This document shows, one piece after another, positions 7,554-8,879 of a stretch of DNA of 8,879 nucleotides. The position numbers and the translations under genes were made by a program. Below the pieces are notes generated by a model. That model was given only the letters and a program-made list of their open reading frames with translations, searched no databases and was not told where the DNA came from. The DNA lies in assembly GCA_903958285.1 (NCBI GenBank), contig CAJBSR010000055.1, forward strand, positions 1 through 8,879, written 5' to 3'. The stretch is from an uncultured Sphingomonadales bacterium (lineage in GTDB: Bacteria > Pseudomonadota > Alphaproteobacteria > Sphingomonadales > Sphingomonadaceae). Each line of letters starts with the position of its first letter. Positions within the stretch are counted from its first letter, which is position 1.

Positions 7554-7579
7554 TCCTTGGCGGAATAGCGGTCACACAC

Positions 7580-8879
7580 TCAGCGGCCAAGCCCCAGTCC
7601 TGCCAAAAGGCCTTGGTCAAACTTCATGCGCAATGTCACGAACGGCCCGCTGCGGGTGTAGCGCGAGGCATCATAGTCCCGGTCACTAAAGCCCGTCACG
7701 TTGTAACCGATTGAGACATAGCCATTCTTCATCGCCGCGATGCCGACCGTCGGGCCGCCCGACCAGCTGAAGGAGCTGCCCTTCGGATTCTGGCGCAGCG
7801 AGCCGGAGAAGCCAAGGTCCACGCCCTTGCCGATATCATATTTCAGATCGGTGCCGAACAGGTTGCTCAGGCCCTTCAGGTCATCTGCGCCGAATTTGTC
7901 GAAAACGTAGCGGGTGCCCCAGAATATCGAGACTTCGCTGCGATCCTGATACTCATCGCCAACCTTTGCCACTGGTGACCAGTTGAGGCTGAAGCTGTTG
8001 ACGATCCGCTGCGACTTCACGTTTCCATCGATCGTGAGGGCAACGCCGCCAATAGGTCCGGCTTCACCGAACACCGCATTGCGCGCAACGTCATTGCGGA
8101 ACTCAAGCTTGTTGAGCAGCGAGATCCGGCTTTCCTGCGGACGGTGGGCCCAACTGAGCGCCAGCGTCGTGGCTTCCGTCTGAACGCCACTTTGGCCCGT
8201 CGCCTTGGTCCAGGTGAACTGGCCACCCATGGCGCGCCCTTCACCAATCTGACGCAACACTGCGGTTGTCAGGCCATAACGGTTCCCCGTGTCTGCCGTC
8301 CGTACTTCTCCACGGCCCGTCCAGCTCCAGCGCTCCCCACGATAGGTCGCCCCCGCCGTCATCGCCGTGAAGTCTTCGGTCAGCGTTCCGTCTGCGCCGC
8401 CGATGAATCCACCCGATGAAACCGGATGTGCCTTGTTGAGAACTTTGGATGCGTCGATCCCGCCCAGCGTCTTGTTGGCATCCACCGTAAAGTCGAGGGT
8501 GAGGGACTGGCTGACCGGCAGCGACTGGGACAGGCCGAACGCGGCAAAGCTGCGTGGGCCATATTCCGAAATCTGTTGCCGATTGAGGCTGGAGGTAAAG
8601 CGTCCGCCCGCCCAGGGCTTGAGATCAAAGCCGATCCGCGCTGTGCGGGCGTCTACAGATTGCCCGTCCGCAATCTCATAGGTGCCAACCAACGTGATGT
8701 CGTCATTGAACGCATAGCGTGCGCCAAGTTTGTGACGTGCCGGGAAGTCGATGCTGTCATTCTTGTCAGCGATCGGGAATTCCGTCTGCGCGTCGAGTTC
8801 CAGCTTATTGTCGAAGAAGCGCTTGGCCGCTCCGAGCTGGGCGATGGTTGAACTCTGCGTGCGGCCGTCCGCCAGACGG
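7580..8879 (-). CDS. C-terminal beta-barrel region of a large outer-membrane protein, N-terminus outside window
   Basis: An open frame of 432 codons enters from the right edge and stops at TGA 7582-7580. There is no true start inside: the first start-like codon (TTG at 8692) lies in the middle of a strand, and the frame continues RLADGRTQSSTIAQLG... to the edge. The sequence is a succession of short amphipathic strands with alternating polar/hydrophobic residues and aromatic girdles (for example KLELDAQTEF, HKLGARYAF, RWSWTGRGEVR, RSEVSIFWGTRYVF, GYVSIGYNVTGF, PFVTLRMKF), joined by Gly/Asp/Asn turns. This is the pattern of an outer-membrane beta-barrel. The last strand, FVTLRMKF, is followed by about ten residues ending GLGLGR rather than the usual terminal aromatic residue. 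Similar C-termini occur in very large surface proteins of sphingomonads with DUF11/SdrD-like repeats (recall, not verified). Export, partners and function are unknown. Confidence 0.75.
   Translation of the reverse strand, partial: RLADGRTQSSTIAQLGAAKRFFDNKLELDAQTEFPIADKNDSIDFPARHKLGARYAFNDDITLVGTYEIADGQSVDARTARIGFDLKPWAGGRFTSSLNRQQISEYGPRSFAAFGLSQSLPVSQSLTLDFTVDANKTLGGIDASKVLNKAHPVSSGGFIGGADGTLTEDFTAMTAGATYRGERWSWTGRGEVRTADTGNRYGLTTAVLRQIGEGRAMGGQFTWTKATGQSGVQTEATTLALSWAHRPQESRISLLNKLEFRNDVARNAVFGEAGPIGGVALTIDGNVKSQRIVNSFSLNWSPVAKVGDEYQDRSEVSIFWGTRYVFDKFGADDLKGLSNLFGTDLKYDIGKGVDLGFSGSLRQNPKGSSFSWSGGPTVGIAAMKNGYVSIGYNVTGFSDRDYDASRYTRSGPFVTLRMKFDQGLLAGLGLGR

Noticed and set aside
6840..7568. 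Plus-strand open frame (242 codons) opposite the EEP gene
   Set aside because: It coincides almost exactly with the EEP gene on the other strand, where all catalytic motifs are present. It has no domain signature or ribosome binding site.
8690..8692. TTG as the start codon of the outer-membrane protein
   Set aside because: The frame stays open upstream to the window edge with the same beta-strand pattern, so the real start is outside the window.

Overview
The window looks like an ordinary stretch of chromosome from a GC-rich alphaproteobacterium. A sphingomonad (Sphingopyxis/Sphingomonas-like) is the best guess. This rests on the style of the UvrC N-terminus, the partial short-chain dehydrogenase divergent from uvrC, and the character of the large outer-membrane barrel at the right edge. 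The lineage call is inference from remembered family features, not a database search. Coding density is very high: all intergenic gaps are under 80 bp, and I saw no tRNA, rRNA, insertion sequence, CRISPR array or prophage signature.

Left part (1-3368): the N-terminal 81 residues of a short-chain dehydrogenase/reductase run leftward off the edge. Divergent from it is a complete uvrC (300-2231), the nuclease subunit of nucleotide excision repair. It has an intact GIY-YIG domain, four-cysteine cluster, UVR motif, RNase H-like nuclease domain and helix-hairpin-helix tail. An AI-2E/PerM-family polytopic membrane protein (2313-3368) follows in the same direction.

Right part (3370-8879): five genes lie on the minus strand with small gaps or overlaps. 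In transcription order they are: the C-terminal part of a large outer-membrane beta-barrel protein (truncated by the right edge), an endonuclease/exonuclease/phosphatase (EEP) superfamily phosphodiesterase, a GT4-type glycosyltransferase, rarA (AAA+ replication-associated recombination ATPase; GTG start overlapping the glycosyltransferase stop by 8 nt) and a nitronate monooxygenase-like flavoprotein. The last gene ends tail-to-tail with the AI-2E family gene, with one base between the two stop codons.

Functionally, two genome-maintenance proteins (UvrC, RarA) sit among envelope genes (barrel, glycosyltransferase, AI-2E family permease). The tight barrel - EEP - glycosyltransferase - rarA run is the part most worth a second look, as a possible envelope module co-transcribed with a replication-stress gene. 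I found no convincing evidence of a novel defence, mobile or RNA-based system; the findings below are modest and scored accordingly.
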